Positions 17,886-26,759 are shown, counted from the first letter of the stretch. The stretch: 64,000 nt of DNA from Bacillus renqingensis (GCF_016464375.1 NZ_JADDIU010000008.1:62001-126000); one strand, 5' to 3'. Numbers and translations: made by a program. The notes: a model not told the origin generated them from the letters alone.

Positions 17886-17988
17886 TTATGTCCTCTTTTG
17901 AGTACATTCCAGCTGCATTAAACACTTCATAAGGAGCAATTGCATCCAATAAATCAAATCCATCAAACAACACAATTTGAACATTCAC
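17878..17988 (-). pseudogene. DJ-1/PfpI-family N-terminal remnant
   Basis: A GTG start with GGAGGC upstream opens NVQIVLFDGFDLLDAIAPYE then VFNAAGMYSKEDIIV and a stop after 36 codons. The sequence is the first strand and helix of DJ-1/PfpI (GATase1-like) proteins, which are about 200 residues. The rest of the gene is gone and a different protein tail follows. Confidence 0.6.
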
Positions 17989-18067
17989 ACATATTGCCTC
18001 CATTTTTTAAAAATTTTAATCAAGCTTTCTGGCAATTAATTTGATTCCGTGCCACAAGAAGCGTTCT

Positions 18068-18289
18068 TTATTTTGTAAGAAGCTCTTTCAACCTTTGATA
18101 CTCAGCTTCATCAAGTTCTCCCTTGACTAACCGATTTTTAAGAATCATGGTTATGTCCCTGTCTTTGTAATTGGAATCCTTATAGCGACGGCGAATTTCA
18201 AAGATTCGAACCGCCATAAAGCAGAAAAGTGTAAGGCAAAACAAAGCACCGAATGGAAAGAATGAGAAACTGTGAGTTTCGAAACCCAT
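18068..18289 (-). CDS. SHOCT domain small membrane protein
   Basis: A 73-residue protein with one hydrophobic helix (FPFGALFCLTLFCFMAVRIF) and a C-terminal SHOCT motif (KNRLVKGELDEAEYQRLKEL). SHOCT motifs are thought to mediate oligomerisation. ATG 18289 is chosen because AAGGGGG stands nine bases upstream, whereas the upstream TTG at 18307 overlaps it. It is divergent from the two-component system and may be a target of it. Confidence 0.75.
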   Translation of the reverse strand: MGFETHSFSFFPFGALFCLTLFCFMAVRIFEIRRRYKDSNYKDRDITMILKNRLVKGELDEAEYQRLKELLTK

Positions 18290-18359
18290 TTGTATAACCC
18301 CCTTCAAGTAATAAAAGTGAGGCGAAACACTTATTTATAGTGAATATTCGCCGATCGTT

Positions 18360-18436
18360 TCACAATTAAAGAATAACCTTTAAGTGTCTCAAATTATGGT
18401 ACAAAAAGGTCACAAAACAATCACAATCCATCACAA
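18360..18436. promoter_or_regulatory. Direct repeats, candidate response-regulator operator
   Basis: TCACAA occurs at 18360, 18410, 18421 and 18431. The last three are spaced by 11 and 10 bp, one helical turn, as expected for tandem binding of an OmpR-family regulator. They lie between the SHOCT gene and the two-component operon. Confidence 0.45.
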
Positions 18437-18537
18437 AAAAGTGATGTGAAGTCATTGTTGAAACAGTGATATACTGAAAGTAGATTTCGATGGAAGGTTC
18501 GTTTCTTTAACAAGCATCGAAGGGAAGGTAGGATTTT

Positions 18538-19224
18538 GTGAAGGAAATACAGACGATTCTGGTTGTGGATGATGACAAAAGCATTGTCGAACTATTAAGA
18601 GATTTCTTGGAGAATGACGGTTTCTATGTAAAAACTGCTTATGACGCCGATCAAGCACTGTCCGCACTTAAGCAGGTTACAATTGATTGCATCATTCTTG
18701 ACATTATGATGCCGAAACAAAATGGTTTCGAGTTCTGTCGGCAGGTACGGGAGGAAAGTAACATTCCAATCCTCTTCTTGAGCGCCCTCAGTGATGATGT
18801 AGATAAAATTCGCGGGCTGGCACTTGGAGGGGATGATTATATAGTTAAAACCGCATCTCCGGGTGAGATTATTGCCCGAGTGAAGGCTGTATTGCGACGC
18901 TCTGGTTCCCAGAAGGGATTTAGCAGGAGGATCTTGGATTACGGAGGCCTCACTTTGGATTTATCCACAAGAGAAGTATTTGTAGAGGGAAGATACATCT
19001 CACTTACACCCAAAGAATATGAATTATTGCGACTGTTTGCCGAACATCCGCAAATTGTTTTTACATATGATCAATTACTTGAAAAATTTTGGGATGGAAT
19101 TGGCGATAAACATACTGTCCGCGTCCATATTAGCCGCCTACGCGAGAAAGTTGAGTCCGATCCAAACGAACCAAAATATATATTCAATGTCTGGGGTATA
19201 GGCTACCGTTTTAAAGGAGAATAA
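18538..19224 (+). CDS. OmpR/PhoB-family response regulator
   Basis: A 228-residue regulator. The receiver domain has the acidic pocket DDDKS, the phospho-acceptor Asp in IILDIMMPKQNG, the Ser/Thr position (LFLSAL) and a conserved Lys (DDYIVKT, with K followed by T rather than P). The C-terminal winged helix includes LTPKEYELLRLF and the VRVHISRLREKVE recognition region. The start is GTG with GGTAGGA before it. The kinase gene follows two bases after the stop. Confidence 0.93.
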   Translation: MKEIQTILVVDDDKSIVELLRDFLENDGFYVKTAYDADQALSALKQVTIDCIILDIMMPKQNGFEFCRQVREESNIPILFLSALSDDVDKIRGLALGGDDYIVKTASPGEIIARVKAVLRRSGSQKGFSRRILDYGGLTLDLSTREVFVEGRYISLTPKEYELLRLFAEHPQIVFTYDQLLEKFWDGIGDKHTVRVHISRLREKVESDPNEPKYIFNVWGIGYRFKGE

Positions 19225-19225
19225 A

Positions 19226-20554
19226 ATGAGATCAATTCGCATTCGTACATTTTCTGTACTTAGTTTGCTTTTAATCTTGATGTTGCCGTGGGTATTTTAC
19301 GTAACGGCCCACTTTCTAACAACAAAATCACTCAGTTTCGATACGAATGAAGCTCAGAAAGAAGATTTGAAAAAAATGAGCCACTTCATTGAAACAAATA
19401 CAGAAAACTGGTCTGACCCCAAATGGCAAGATGATTTAAGAGGAAAGTTACAAGCTTTGGACATGGGTGTGGAAATTTTAACCGAGTCAAATCAAGAGAT
19501 TTTTTTTCGATTCTTCCCTGAGGAGGACCGCTCATTTACACGATCGGAACAGTTTTCAATTATGCAAGATGGTCGCATATTTGGAAGAGTAATGATTTTT
19601 CAGCCGAATTCAAGGGCGGTTCAGATGATTGTGGCATTTGCGGGATTATTGTTAGCTTTTTTTATCATCGGTTATGTCATGAGAAGGTTCATTCTCAAAC
19701 CGCTTGAGAAAATGAGCCAGGCAGTCCGACAAGTCGCAGAAGGAGATTTGGACGTCCAATTACCTGAGTCCCCGATCAAAGAAATTACGGAAGTTCATGG
19801 CGGAATTCAAATAATGACAGATAGTCTCCAAGAATCCATGCAAAAACAAGTGGAATTGGAGGAAGAACGCCGATTTATCATTGCTGCAGTCGCCCACGAT
19901 TTACGGACACCATTATTCGCCTTACGAGGTTATTTGGATGGTCTGGAAAAAGGAATTGCTGATTCACCGGATAAACAAGCAAAGTATCTGGCGGTTTGTA
20001 AGGAAAAGTCAGCACAATTGGCCCGTCTTGTAGAGGATCTTTTTACATTTACAAAGACGGAATATTTGGAGATGGAACTCAAAAAAGACACGGTTAATCT
20101 TCCGCTTTTATTACAGAGGTCGATTGATAGCCTGAATCCACTAGCTAAGCAAAACAGCATCTCTATTATCCCAAACTATTTTGGGGACGATTGTATGATC
20201 ATGGGCGATTCATATTTATTAGAGCGTGCCATAAATAACTTATTAGATAATGCTGTCAGACATACACCACACTCCGGTAAAATTTTTATACAATGCTATA
20301 AGGACGGTAACAGAGTGGTCTTTACTGTTCAAGATACGGGGAAAGGTTTCTCTTCAGAAGAGATTCATCGTGTTTTTGATCCACTATACCGTGGTGAAGC
20401 ATCACGAAATCGTTCAACCGGAGGGGTCGGGTTAGGGTTGACTATTTCAAGAAGGGTCGTTAGACGACACGGGGGTGACCTTGTCGTAGATAACTATTCA
20501 GAAGGTGGTGCACTGATCAAAGGGTGGATACCAGCTCATTGTTCTAATGCTTGA
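19226..20554 (+). CDS. Sensor histidine kinase
   Basis: A 442-residue membrane kinase: TM1 at about 10-30, an extracytoplasmic sensing part, TM2 at about 132-152, then a HAMP linker. The H-box is AAVAHDLRTPLFALRGYLDG, the N-box ERAINNLLDNAVRHT, and the G-boxes are DTGKGFSSEEI and GGVGLGLTIS; all key residues are present. It autophosphorylates and passes phosphate to the adjacent response regulator. The signal is unknown; the divergent SHOCT gene is a plausible output. Confidence 0.93.
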   Translation: MRSIRIRTFSVLSLLLILMLPWVFYVTAHFLTTKSLSFDTNEAQKEDLKKMSHFIETNTENWSDPKWQDDLRGKLQALDMGVEILTESNQEIFFRFFPEEDRSFTRSEQFSIMQDGRIFGRVMIFQPNSRAVQMIVAFAGLLLAFFIIGYVMRRFILKPLEKMSQAVRQVAEGDLDVQLPESPIKEITEVHGGIQIMTDSLQESMQKQVELEEERRFIIAAVAHDLRTPLFALRGYLDGLEKGIADSPDKQAKYLAVCKEKSAQLARLVEDLFTFTKTEYLEMELKKDTVNLPLLLQRSIDSLNPLAKQNSISIIPNYFGDDCMIMGDSYLLERAINNLLDNAVRHTPHSGKIFIQCYKDGNRVVFTVQDTGKGFSSEEIHRVFDPLYRGEASRNRSTGGVGLGLTISRRVVRRHGGDLVVDNYSEGGALIKGWIPAHCSNA

Positions 20555-20647
20555 TAACCCTTATCTTAAAATAAACCTTAACAAGCCAGTTTCAGTTTAA
20601 GTTGGAGCTTAATCTTGAAAAAGATTAATCAAATAGGTTAAATGGAC

Positions 20648-20697
20648 TTTAAATAAAATTTAGATATGTTATAATTAGTACCAGGTAATAATACTAA
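20648..20697 (+). promoter_or_regulatory. Promoter with FapR-like operator
   Basis: TATAAT at 20670-20675 with an A/T-rich -35 (TTTAAA, 20648-20653) is overlapped on its downstream side by the inverted repeat ATTAGTACC-A-GGTAATAAT (20674-20692). This resembles the FapR box that controls fatty-acid genes in Bacillus in response to malonyl-CoA. Confidence 0.65.
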
Positions 20698-20723
20698 CTT
20701 CTAATTATAATGGGGTGAAGTGT

Positions 20724-21731
20724 ATGATAGGGGCAAGGATAACAGCTATTGGAACCTATGTACCAGAAAAAAGGTTAACAAACTCCGAACTTGAGCAAAT
20801 GGTTGAAACAAATAATGAATGGATTATTCAAAGAACCGGAATTCATGAACGTAGAATAGCCCGTCCAGATGAATTCACCAGTGATTTATGTATAGCTGCT
20901 GTAAATGATTTGATGCATAGATATAATAAAAAAGTTGCTGATGTAGATATGATTATCGTGGCAACAAGTACACCAGATTTTCCATTTCCGTCTGTCGCAA
21001 GTATTATCCAAGACCGATTCCATATATCCCAAACAGGGGCAATAGATCTAAGTGCCGCATGTGCAGGATTTGTTTACGGATTGCATACAGCCTATACTTA
21101 TGTTGCCTCTGGACTCCACAAAAAGATACTTGTTATTGGCGCGGATACAATATCAAAAATTACCGATTACACTGATAGAAGCACATGTATTTTATTTGGC
21201 GATGGGGCTGGTGCAGTATTGGTTGAAAGGGACGAACAATCAAACAGTTTTATCGGGTTTCATTTAGGCAGTGATGGAGGAGGTGCACAACATGTTTATC
21301 GCCCTGGACTTGCCAAAAAAGTCAATGGGATTGAGTTAATCGATACTCAATACCTTGTTCAAAATGGAAGAGAAGTTTTTCGATGGGTTGTAAGGAATGT
21401 CCCTGATAGTATTAGACAAATTTTAGCAAAAACTCAAACGAGCTTAGAAAGTGTTGATTGGTTTATCCCCCATAGTGCTAACTTGCGGTTGATTGAGCCA
21501 ATTTGTGAAAAATTAGAATACCCGATGGAAAAAACACTTTATAGCTTGGTCAACTTTGGAAATACTTCGGCCGCAACAATTCCTCTGGCTCTTGACCTTG
21601 GAATCCGTGAGAGAAAAGTTAAAAATGGAGACCGAGTTCTTATGTATGGTTTTGGATCAGGTTTGGTTCACGCTGGTCAACTTTTAGAATTACATCTTGA
21701 CGAACAAATTAACACTCCTTCCCCGTTGTGA
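20724..21731 (+). CDS. fabH: 3-oxoacyl-ACP synthase III (FabH-type)
   Basis: A 335-residue KAS III enzyme that condenses an acyl-CoA primer with malonyl-ACP to start fatty acid synthesis. The triad is visible: Cys in DLSAACAGFVYGLH, His in DWFIPHSANLRLI and Asn in VNFGNTSAATIPL. The glycine-rich DGAGAVLVE segment is present. ATG 20724 follows GGGGTGAAG. It is not next to fabF, so it is probably an extra FabH paralogue. Its coding end overlaps the start of a histidine phosphatase gene, suggesting translational coupling. Confidence 0.88.
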   Translation: MIGARITAIGTYVPEKRLTNSELEQMVETNNEWIIQRTGIHERRIARPDEFTSDLCIAAVNDLMHRYNKKVADVDMIIVATSTPDFPFPSVASIIQDRFHISQTGAIDLSAACAGFVYGLHTAYTYVASGLHKKILVIGADTISKITDYTDRSTCILFGDGAGAVLVERDEQSNSFIGFHLGSDGGGAQHVYRPGLAKKVNGIELIDTQYLVQNGREVFRWVVRNVPDSIRQILAKTQTSLESVDWFIPHSANLRLIEPICEKLEYPMEKTLYSLVNFGNTSAATIPLALDLGIRERKVKNGDRVLMYGFGSGLVHAGQLLELHLDEQINTPSPL

Positions 21732-22303
21732 TGACTATGGAAATTTCATTGATTAGACATGGAAAATCTAAGCAATTAGAAAACAATCGAATAACTTGCA
21801 GGGATTTTCAAAAGTGGGTTGAAAAGTATGATAGTAGTGGCGTTTTTCAAGAAAACCACTACCCAACAGAAACACTTGAAAAAATAGCTACAGCAAATAT
21901 TGTGATTACGAGTGATTTGAAAAGGTCGATTGAGTCAGCAAATTTCCTGAATCAAAATATAGTGGTTATTTCTGATGCTTTGTTTCGAGAGACAGAATTG
22001 CCCCCCTTCCCAAGAGAATTAAGGGTGAAATTGAGCCCAAATTGTTGGGCGTTTATTTTAAGGTGTCTTTGGTTCTTTGGTTATTCAAGACACTGTGAGT
22101 CTCGGGCAAACGCTAAGCAAAGGGCAAAAAAAGCATCTGAACAATTAGTAAACTATGCAAAGGAACATAAATCAGTTGTTTTAGTTGGGCATGGGCTTTT
22201 TAATAGGTTGATTGCTGAAGAACTAAAGAAAATGGGTTGGAAAGGAAAAAGAAAATCAAGTGTTAAACACTGGAATTGTACGACATATTCGTTTATTAAC
22301 TAA
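21728..22303 (+). CDS. Histidine phosphatase family protein
   Basis: A protein of up to 191 residues with the phosphohistidine motif SLIRHGKSK at its start and the second conserved His in VVLVGHGLFNRLIA near its end, the pattern of the PGAM/SixA superfamily. The start (GTG 21728, or ATG 21731 or 21737) overlaps the fabH stop, so the two are translated from one message. The substrate is unknown; a link to acyl or phosphate metabolism is inference from position. Confidence 0.8.
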   Translation: MMTMEISLIRHGKSKQLENNRITCRDFQKWVEKYDSSGVFQENHYPTETLEKIATANIVITSDLKRSIESANFLNQNIVVISDALFRETELPPFPRELRVKLSPNCWAFILRCLWFFGYSRHCESRANAKQRAKKASEQLVNYAKEHKSVVLVGHGLFNRLIAEELKKMGWKGKRKSSVKHWNCTTYSFIN

Positions 22304-22373
22304 AAAATAAATCACACGAGCTCTAGCCGAATGTGCCATAACTTTAACTTATTTTTAGTTTAAGATACATTAT

Positions 22374-22886
22374 TTAGCATGTTTGGACATTTAAAACCAT
22401 TAACTCTTCGTCAAAATACTGGCCGTTAAATTTTAAAGCATTCCGTTCTACACCATAGGTCTCAAATCCTAAAGACTTGTATAACTTCTTAGCTGCTTTA
22501 TTTTCGGATATAACGGTTAAATTTATTTGTTCTAAACCGTTAAGATTTTTTGCCCTATTCATTAGTTCAAGTAAGAGTGCCTTTCCTAATCCATGACCTC
22601 GCATTTCTGGTGCTACAAACATCCCATACACATTTCCTTTGTGGGCAGTTTTAAGGTTACTTTCACGTACAAAGGTCACAATACCAATTAAAAAATTGCG
22701 ATTATCAAAAGCCCCAAGCACAAATTTATTATTAGTGGGTCTTAATCGCTCTACTACAGTCTCTGTTGTGAATTTAATCTCTCTCTCATACGTTGAGCTA
22801 AATGCTTCTGGGTTGACTTTTAATGCTCTCAATCTTAATTCTTGGTACATCTTTGCATCAGACTCATTTAAAATACGAATATTCAT
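22374..22886 (-). CDS. GNAT family N-acetyltransferase
   Basis: A 170-residue GNAT enzyme beginning MNIRILNESDAKMYQELRLR. The acetyl-CoA loop is VAPEMRGHGLGKALLLELMN and the C-terminal strand-helix LTVISENKAAKKLYKSLGFE is typical. It transfers acetyl groups from acetyl-CoA to an unknown amine. The ATG at 22886 follows AAAGGGAAG and is preferred over the longer frame starting at 22928. Confidence 0.85.
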   Translation of the reverse strand: MNIRILNESDAKMYQELRLRALKVNPEAFSSTYEREIKFTTETVVERLRPTNNKFVLGAFDNRNFLIGIVTFVRESNLKTAHKGNVYGMFVAPEMRGHGLGKALLLELMNRAKNLNGLEQINLTVISENKAAKKLYKSLGFETYGVERNALKFNGQYFDEELMVLNVQTC

Positions 22887-23081
22887 TGGATTCTTCCCTT
22901 TCCTTTCTTCTAAAAGGTACTTAAACAAAATTTCACATATAGCATATTAACAAAAAAAAGATGGTACTCAGCTTGTTAAAAAAGACCTGTTTTTTAGTTT
23001 TTTTATTAAAAAAGGAATTCCAACCTAAAGAATTGAACAGTTAATTATATCAGTATGTTATTTGAAAGGGATGTTTTTATT

Positions 23082-23162
23082 ATGTCAAAAGGTAAAAAAC
23101 AAGCATTATTATGGTTGGTTATTGCAATCATTTTAGTAATTGTTTGGTATGTTACAAAATGA
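23082..23162 (+). CDS. 26-residue single-pass membrane peptide
   Basis: MSKGKKQALLWLVIAIILVI followed by VWYVTK and a stop. A basic N-terminus, one hydrophobic helix and AAAGGGATG upstream of the ATG make this a credible small membrane protein. It is followed by tandem hairpin repeats. Function unknown. Confidence 0.5.
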   Translation: MSKGKKQALLWLVIAIILVIVWYVTK

Positions 23163-23189
23163 ATTTTAATTAATAATTTATAAGGGGTA

Positions 23190-23420
23190 AAAAGAAGTCC
23201 TCCTTCCAGCCGATGAAGGACAAATCTGTGCCGAAAGCCGGAAGAAAAGTCCTTCATCCAGCCGATGAAGGACAAATCTATGCGAAAAACCGAAGGAAAA
23301 GTCCTTCATCAAGCCGATGAAGGACAAATCTATGCGAAAAACCGAAAGAAAAGTCCTTCATCCAGCCGATGAAGGACAAATCTGTGCCGAAAGCCGGAAG
23401 AAAAGTCCTTCATCCGATTT
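23190..23420. repeat. 52-bp tandem hairpin repeat (about 4.3 copies)
   Basis: The unit starts AAAAGTCCTTCATCCAGCCG and is exactly 52 bp; four copies and a partial fifth occur with small differences. Each carries the perfect stem GTCCTTCATC-CAGCC-GATGAAGGAC and a second weaker inverted repeat near CCGAAAGCCGG. It is non-coding. Confidence 0.9.
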
Positions 23421-23715
23421 TCATTCATAATAAGTCCATTGATGAACGCCGACTTTTTTAAAATTTTTCTCTAAAACCCTGCTAACTGTCTTTTTTAAAT
23501 CTATTACACTACACCATTCATAGATAATATTTGTAGTAATTTTCCTATTGGGAAAAAGAAGCTGGTATTCCCTTACACTCCGTAAAACAGCAGTTGTTAC
23601 GAGCTCTTCATGCCCACAATCCCCGCAAATACATTTCCTTCCGTGAACCAAAACATCAAACGAGTTACAGATCTCACAAGTCATCCCTCTCTGTTCGAGG
23701 TTTATAGACGGCCAT
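23421..23715 (-). pseudogene. NERD-type protein with internal deletion
   Basis: The minus strand has a good ribosome site (GGGGGAGGATG) and an ATG at 23713-23715 opening MAVYKPRTERDDL, then a stop. In an overlapping frame an 87-residue piece starts MTCEICNSFDVLVHGRKCIC, has two CxxC zinc-ribbon pairs, and continues VREYQLLFPNRKITTNIIYE to QWTYYE. The first piece resembles the N-terminus and the second the C-terminus of Bacillus NERD-domain (nuclease-related) proteins, so roughly 200 residues appear to be missing. Recognition is from memory. Confidence 0.5.
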
Positions 23716-24033
23716 ATGCCACATCCTCCCCCAAAATTTCAACTCCAAATCTATTTTATTAAAAAATACCAGTGCCGTTGTCCTCAAGACATGAATATTT
23801 TGTTAACCTTTTTGGAGTAAATCTAATAAAGGTAAGCGTATTTTATTTGAAAAAGGGGTATAAGCACTGTATAAGTGAATTAGTATAGCCCAGGATAGTG
23901 AAGTTTAGCTCTGTTAACATAAGTTTTCGTTTCACAATTAAAAGGCTTTTTTTAGAAATAGGGTCTGATACTTCATCATTTAAACCTTAAAAAAACGGGG
24001 GAACCAGGTTTTACTTTTACCAATAAAAGAGGA

Positions 24034-24346
24034 TTGCAAAATGAATTGGAATATTGTAGTATAGGAAGAAATTAAAGTTCATTTGACTATTAAAAAAATA
24101 GCTAAGATAAGGACAGGAGCTGCTTTTAACGGTTTACAGAGAGGGAAGTTATGCTGAAATCTTCCTAACGCAGGAAAAAAGTGGGCTTACCACCTTTGAG
24201 CTGTATTGGGGAACCCAAAAAGTATCCAATACCGTTAATGCTGCGTTACAGCACCAGAGCCATAAAGCTATTTCTTTCTTTATGGGAATATGGGTGGAAC
24301 CGCGGATCACACATTCGTCCCTTTGTAGGGATGGGTGTGTTTTTTT
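24034..24346 (+). promoter_or_regulatory. T-box leader of thrS
   Basis: A promoter (TTGCAA 24034-24039, 17 bp, TAGTAT 24057-24062) starts a leader of about 280 nt. It contains the stem I elements (AGAGAGGGAAG and GCTGAAA loops), ACC triplets at 24189-24194 as candidate threonine specifier, the T-box core TGGGTGGAACCGCGG at 24291-24305 and the terminator CACACATTCGTCCC...GGGATGGGTGTG with seven T. Uncharged tRNA-Thr binding should allow readthrough into thrS. Confidence 0.92.
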
Positions 24347-24379
24347 ATTGAACAAAGTGATAAAGGAGTGTTTTTGACT

Positions 24380-26299
24380 ATGAGTGAAGAAATTGTAAGG
24401 GTTAAATTCCCAGATGGTCGGGTAAAGGAATTTCCTGTAGGTACTACTATTGCGGAAGTCGCAGCAGCTATTAGTTCAAGTTTAGGAAAAAAAGCAGTAG
24501 TGGCGAAGGTAAATGAGCAACTTGTAGATTTGAGCTATGAGTTAAATAGTGACGCAAACCTTTCCATTATGACGCTGGAATCGGAAGAGGGAATACAGGT
24601 TTTGCGTCATACATCAGCACATGTACTAGCACAGGCAGTCAAAAGATTATATGGCAATGTGAAACTAGGTGTAGGGCCTGTCATAGAGGATGGATTTTAC
24701 TATGATATGAAATTAGAGCAAAGTTTGAATGCAGATGACTTACGTGCTATCGAAAAAGAAATGGAAAAAGTGATACATGAAAATTCCAAAATCCAACGAA
24801 TCGAGGTTTCTTACGAAGAAGCTAAAAGGTTATTTGAAGAAAACGATGAGCCTTATAAGATAGAAATATTAAAAGGTCTTCCGAAAGGTGAAAAAATTAC
24901 TTTATATAAACAAGGAGAATTCATTGACCTTTGCCGTGGTCCACATTTACCTTCTACAGGTTTTATAAAAGCATTTAAATTAACTCGTGTTTCAGGCGCT
25001 TATTGGCGTGGGGATAGTGATAATGATGTCCTGCAACGAGTTTATGGAGTTGCTTTTAAAAATAAAAAAGATTTAGAAGAACATTTGAGTTCTTTGGAAG
25101 AAGCGGAAAAGCGAGATCACCGTAAGTTAGGAAAACAATTAGCATTATTTATGTTCTCAGAGGAAGCTCCAGGCATGCCGTTTTATTTACCGAAAGGACA
25201 AATAGTAAGAAATGAATTAGAAAAGTTCTCCAGAGAAGTCCAAAGCAGTGCATCTTATGATGAAGTTCGTACGCCTTTTATGCTGAATCAAAAACTGTGG
25301 GAGAAATCAGGCCATTGGGATCATTATCATGAAAATATGTACTTCTCTGAAATAGATAACACAAAATTTGCCTTAAAACCGATGAATTGTCCGGGGCATA
25401 TGCTTATATTCAAAAACAATCTCTACTCGTATCGGGATTTACCTATCCGATTGGCAGAGTTTGGTCAAGTTCATCGCCATGAATATAGCGGAGCATTAAA
25501 TGGGCTGCTTAGGGTTCGCACATTTTGTCAAGATGATGCTCATCTATTCGTCCGAGAGGATCAAATTGAAAGTGAAATTAAGCAGGTGTTTCATTTAATT
25601 GGTCAGGTATATCGCACATTTGGTTTTGATTATTCGGTCGAACTTTCAACTCGACCGGAGGACTCGCTGGGTGATGATACTCTTTGGGAGATCTCTGAAA
25701 CAGCATTAAAAAATGTACTTGATAATCTTAATGTTGACTACCAATTAAACGAAGGGGACGGGGCGTTTTATGGTCCAAAGATTGATTTTCACATCAAAGA
25801 TGCCTTAAAACGAAGTCACCAATGTGGAACGATCCAGCTTGATTTTCAAATGCCTGAGAAATTTGACCTTACTTATGTAAATGAGAAAAATGAAAAGGTC
25901 CGTCCAGTTGTCATTCATCGTGCTATTTTTGGATCTATTGATCGGTTTTTTGGAATTCTGATTGAGCATTTTGCTGGGGCTTTTCCGTTATGGTTGGCAC
26001 CAGTTCAGGTACAGATTATCCCTGTCTCAAAAGTTCATTTGGACTACTGTTTAAAAATTCAAACGGAACTGAAACAATTAGGGGTGAGAGTAAAAATTGA
26101 CGACCGTAATGAAAAGCTTGGATATAAAATAAGAGAAGCACAGATACAAAAGATTCCGTACGTGGCAGTTTTAGGGGATAACGAAGTAAAAGAAGAAACA
26201 ATAAATGTAAGAAAATATGGGGAACAGCAGTCAAACAGTGAGTCTTTTGATGTTTTTAAAGAAAAGGTTGTTCAACAAATCAAAGAACGAAGCTTATAG
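24380..26299 (+). CDS. thrS: Threonyl-tRNA synthetase
   Basis: A 639-residue class II synthetase that charges tRNA-Thr. The N-terminal TGS domain (VRVKFPDGRVKEFPVGTTIA) is followed by the editing domain with HTSAHVLAQAVKRLY and the late Cys/His motif (LCRGPHLPSTG). The catalytic core carries KPMNCPGHMLIF and FRLAEFGQVHRHE-type motif 2, and motif 3 is VIHRAIFGSIDRFF. The anticodon-binding domain ends the protein. ATG 24380 follows AAAGGAG. Control is by the upstream T-box. Confidence 0.96.
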   Translation: MSEEIVRVKFPDGRVKEFPVGTTIAEVAAAISSSLGKKAVVAKVNEQLVDLSYELNSDANLSIMTLESEEGIQVLRHTSAHVLAQAVKRLYGNVKLGVGPVIEDGFYYDMKLEQSLNADDLRAIEKEMEKVIHENSKIQRIEVSYEEAKRLFEENDEPYKIEILKGLPKGEKITLYKQGEFIDLCRGPHLPSTGFIKAFKLTRVSGAYWRGDSDNDVLQRVYGVAFKNKKDLEEHLSSLEEAEKRDHRKLGKQLALFMFSEEAPGMPFYLPKGQIVRNELEKFSREVQSSASYDEVRTPFMLNQKLWEKSGHWDHYHENMYFSEIDNTKFALKPMNCPGHMLIFKNNLYSYRDLPIRLAEFGQVHRHEYSGALNGLLRVRTFCQDDAHLFVREDQIESEIKQVFHLIGQVYRTFGFDYSVELSTRPEDSLGDDTLWEISETALKNVLDNLNVDYQLNEGDGAFYGPKIDFHIKDALKRSHQCGTIQLDFQMPEKFDLTYVNEKNEKVRPVVIHRAIFGSIDRFFGILIEHFAGAFPLWLAPVQVQIIPVSKVHLDYCLKIQTELKQLGVRVKIDDRNEKLGYKIREAQIQKIPYVAVLGDNEVKEETINVRKYGEQQSNSESFDVFKEKVVQQIKERSL

Positions 26300-26348
26300 A
26301 TGGTAGTTAAAAACTCAATATAGTTCAAGAAACATTCACATTTACGAA

Positions 26349-26400
26349 TTGTCAAAGCCAATATTGTATATTATAGTGAATAGTATACAATATATAGTAT
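26349..26400 (+). promoter_or_regulatory. nrdDG promoter with NrdR-like box
   Basis: TTGTCA (26349-26354) and TATAGT (26372-26377) with a 17-bp spacer. Directly after it, ATACAATATATAGTAT (26385-26400) matches 13 of 16 positions of the NrdR box ACACAATATATTGTGT. NrdR represses ribonucleotide reductase genes. A second, properly spaced box was not clear. Confidence 0.45.
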
Positions 26401-26439
26401 TTATTTTTAATATATAATACTAAGTATAGATATTAACCC

Positions 26440-26720
26440 ATAATGATGGTGTCTAAAAAGACCTAATAGGGAATCCGGTGTAAATCCGGAACTGTACCCG
26501 CAACTGTAAGTGCTGGCGAAATAATAAATCCACTGTCTGATGACGGGAAGGGATTAGAGTAGGAGGAAGCACAAGTCAGGAGACCTGCCATTGTTATCGC
26601 GTCTGATCTTCTTCGGGAGTTAAGAGGATAACGAGGGTATCCTTGCTATGACAGTTTAGTATAAAACTGTTTTAAAGATATTCTACGTTAGTAACCCATC
26701 TTCCTTGATGGGTTTTTTGC
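26440..26720 (+). promoter_or_regulatory. Cobalamin riboswitch with terminator
   Basis: The conserved core is plain: GGGAATCCGGTGTAAATCCG, then ACTGTACCCGCAACTGTAAG, and the B12 box AGTCAGGAGACCTGCC near 26574-26589. A terminator AACCCATC-TTCCTT-GATGGGTTTTTT (26692-26718) follows, so high cobalamin should stop transcription before nrdD. Confidence 0.93.
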
Positions 26721-26759
26721 ATTTTATAGCCAAAGGTTCATTTATAGGAGGAAAGGACA

